DNA of 7,277 nucleotides from Candidatus Halomonas stercoripullorum (GTDB lineage: Bacteria > Pseudomonadota > Gammaproteobacteria > Pseudomonadales > Halomonadaceae): contig DXFC01000117.1 in assembly GCA_019114645.1 (NCBI GenBank), forward strand, positions 1 through 7,277, given 5' to 3'. The notes under the pieces were generated by a model. The model worked only from the letters and a program-made list of their open reading frames with translations, had not been told where the DNA came from and did not search any database. Positions 6,195 through 7,277 of the stretch are shown piece after piece. A program made the translations under genes and the position numbers. How positions within the stretch are numbered: the first letter of the stretch is position 1; each line of letters starts with the position of its first letter.

Positions 6195-6566
6195 GTGTCC
6201 GGTCATGATTTCCCCAAGCAGCTGCGTTTACTCACTGCCGGGGATTATCGCTACGTTTTCGATCACGCGATATACAAGGTACATGGCAAGGGGCTGATGG
6301 CCCTGGCGTGCCCCAATGGACTGGGCCACCCCCGCCTTGGCCTGGTCATCAGCAAAAAGAATGTCCGCAGGGCCGTGGACCGCAACCGCCTCAAGCGGTT
6401 GGCTCGTGAATCCGTTCGCCTCCAGCAGAGCTCACTACCCGCCGTCGATATTGTCCTTCTGGCGCGACGTGGTGCAGGTGAGCTGGACAAGGCTACGCTG
6501 CATCGCCAGCTCTTTGGCATGTGGCGGCGGCTGGAGCGCGACGCACGTAGCGCGATGACTTCCTGA
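6195..6566 (+). CDS. rnpA: Ribonuclease P protein component
   Basis: Protein subunit of RNase P; it assists the catalytic RNA in trimming the 5' leader of pre-tRNAs. With the start used here it is 123 residues (E. coli 119). Landmarks are FPKQLRLLTAGDYRYVF (6-22), HPRLGLVISKK (45-55) and the RNA-binding RNR signature in KKNVRRAVDRNRLKRLARES (54-73). Start choice: the frame is also open from TTG at 6189, but that codon directly abuts the only ribosome-binding-like GGA (6186-6188). GTG at 6195 has the same GGA at 6 nt spacing and gives MSGHDFPKQLRLL, which resembles the N-termini of relatives. The gene lies 13 nt after rpmH, with which it is probably co-transcribed and translationally coupled. 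Confidence 0.95.
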   Translation: MSGHDFPKQLRLLTAGDYRYVFDHAIYKVHGKGLMALACPNGLGHPRLGLVISKKNVRRAVDRNRLKRLARESVRLQQSSLPAVDIVLLARRGAGELDKATLHRQLFGMWRRLERDARSAMTS

Positions 6567-6590
6567 CCGGATCGCTATTATTTCCGCCCC

Positions 6591-6613
6591 GATAGCCTGC
6601 ACTGCAGGCTATC
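6591..6613 (+). repeat. Perfect hairpin between rnpA and yidC
   Basis: GATAGCCTGC (6591-6600) and GCAGGCTATC (6604-6613) are exact complements around a 3-nt ACT loop, starting 25 bp after the rnpA stop. Neither side carries a T tract (ACCCCTTCTTC follows), so it is at best a weak intrinsic terminator; an RNA 3'-end stabiliser or processing signal fits equally. The rest of the 115-bp gap shows no gene. Confidence 0.7.
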
Positions 6614-6681
6614 ACCCCTTCTTCACATAGCAGCGGATTTCGTTCCAGCGGCATGTTCACTACCCAGCGGGCAGAACCCTC

Positions 6682-7277
6682 ATGGACGTAAAACGACTCC
6701 TCTTGTTGATTCCACTAGCGGTGCTTGCCTATCTACTGATAGTGCAGTGGAACCAGGACTATGGTCAGGTTGCACCTGAGCCCGAGGCTCCCACCTTCAC
6801 GGCACCGGCACCCGGTGAAGCACAAGTGGTACCCGATGAGGATGGCCTAGCGGTTCCCGCAGCACCTCAGGCGGAACACGGGGTGGCAGATGCAATGCCG
6901 ACCGAAGCGACACAGCCGGGCGCCGCACGTGACCTCATCGCCGTGGCAACAGATGTGCTGGATATTCGCATCGACCCACAGGGCGGCGATATCGTCTATG
7001 CCGCTCTTCCCCAGCACCGCATGGTACTGGACTCCGAACGCCCCTACGTACTGCTTTCCGACAACGAAACGCGCAGCTACGTGGCACGCTCCGGACTCCA
7101 GCTGGATGGCCATTCGGGCCGTATCAGCTTTACTTCGGACAACACCAGCTATCGCCTGACCGATGACGACAATCGCCTCGTCGTCGATCTGCATGGCGAG
7201 GCCGACGGTGTCGAGGTCATCAAGCGCTTCTCCTTCGAGCGTGGCAGCTACGCTGTCGAGGTCGCCTACCATCTGGC
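6682..7277 (+). CDS. yidC: Membrane protein insertase YidC, N-terminal part
   Basis: Inner-membrane insertase that works alone or with SecYEG to place membrane proteins. Only the first 198 codons are in the window (E. coli 548 residues). ATG at 6682 opens MDVKRLLLLIPLAVLAYLLIVQWNQ, the typical uncleaved N-terminal membrane anchor (about residues 5-22) of proteobacterial YidC. A Pro/Ala/Glu-rich low-complexity linker follows (about 28-82), then the start of the periplasmic P1 domain (from about 84, VATDVLDIRIDPQGGDIVYAALP). The catalytic five-helix core lies beyond the edge. The ribosome-binding site is weak. The gene is downstream of rnpA as usual, but without yidD between. My reading frame runs open to the right edge. 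Confidence 0.95.
   Translation, partial: MDVKRLLLLIPLAVLAYLLIVQWNQDYGQVAPEPEAPTFTAPAPGEAQVVPDEDGLAVPAAPQAEHGVADAMPTEATQPGAARDLIAVATDVLDIRIDPQGGDIVYAALPQHRMVLDSERPYVLLSDNETRSYVARSGLQLDGHSGRISFTSDNTSYRLTDDDNRLVVDLHGEADGVEVIKRFSFERGSYAVEVAYHL

Overview
The window is the replication-origin locus of a gammaproteobacterial chromosome. Seven genes are recognisable by protein similarity. Four point left (minus strand): dnaA, dnaN, recF and the first three quarters of gyrB. Three point right (plus strand): rpmH, rnpA and the start of yidC. The protein sequences (GyrB collinear with E. coli GyrB at key residues, the DnaN C-terminus VVMPMRL, the YidC N-terminus MDVKRLLLLIPLAVLAYLL) and the moderately high GC content suggest a relative of Halomonas or Pseudomonas. 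Halomonadaceae is my best guess, but I could not test it.

Layout. Bases 1-1738 hold gyrB (minus, cut by the left edge, about 579 codons present). Bases 1758-2864 hold recF, which carries two perfect copies of the 16-bp ParB-binding palindrome parS. Bases 2886-3989 hold dnaN and 4059-5522 hold dnaA, which starts at GTG behind a GAGGT ribosome-binding site. The gaps of 19, 21 and 69 bp suggest one dnaA-dnaN-recF-gyrB transcription unit. Bases 5523-6046 contain no gene. They hold the likely oriC: two perfect DnaA boxes (TTATCCACA), two one-mismatch boxes (TTTTCCACA), an AT-rich candidate unwinding element with a 14-bp-spaced repeat, and two interlocking inverted repeats built on TGACCA. To the right follow a good sigma-70-type promoter and a strong leader hairpin for rpmH (6047-6181). 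Then come rnpA (6195-6566, best start GTG at 6195), a 115-bp gap with a perfect hairpin where many relatives have yidD, and yidC (from 6682, cut by the right edge).

How it works together. DnaA made from this locus would bind the adjacent boxes and melt the AT-rich stretch. DnaN is the sliding clamp for the replisome that is then loaded, RecF helps repair stalled or gapped forks, and gyrase relieves supercoils ahead of them. The parS sites in recF, 3-4 kb from the boxes, would load ParB and tie origin segregation to this region. The rightward genes supply ribosomal protein L34, the protein subunit of RNase P and the YidC membrane insertase.

I found no evidence of a novel biological system, mobile element, CRISPR array or tRNA/rRNA gene. 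The most interesting signals are the paired parS sites inside recF, the inverted-repeat architecture around the unwinding region, the rpmH leader hairpin and the lack of yidD.
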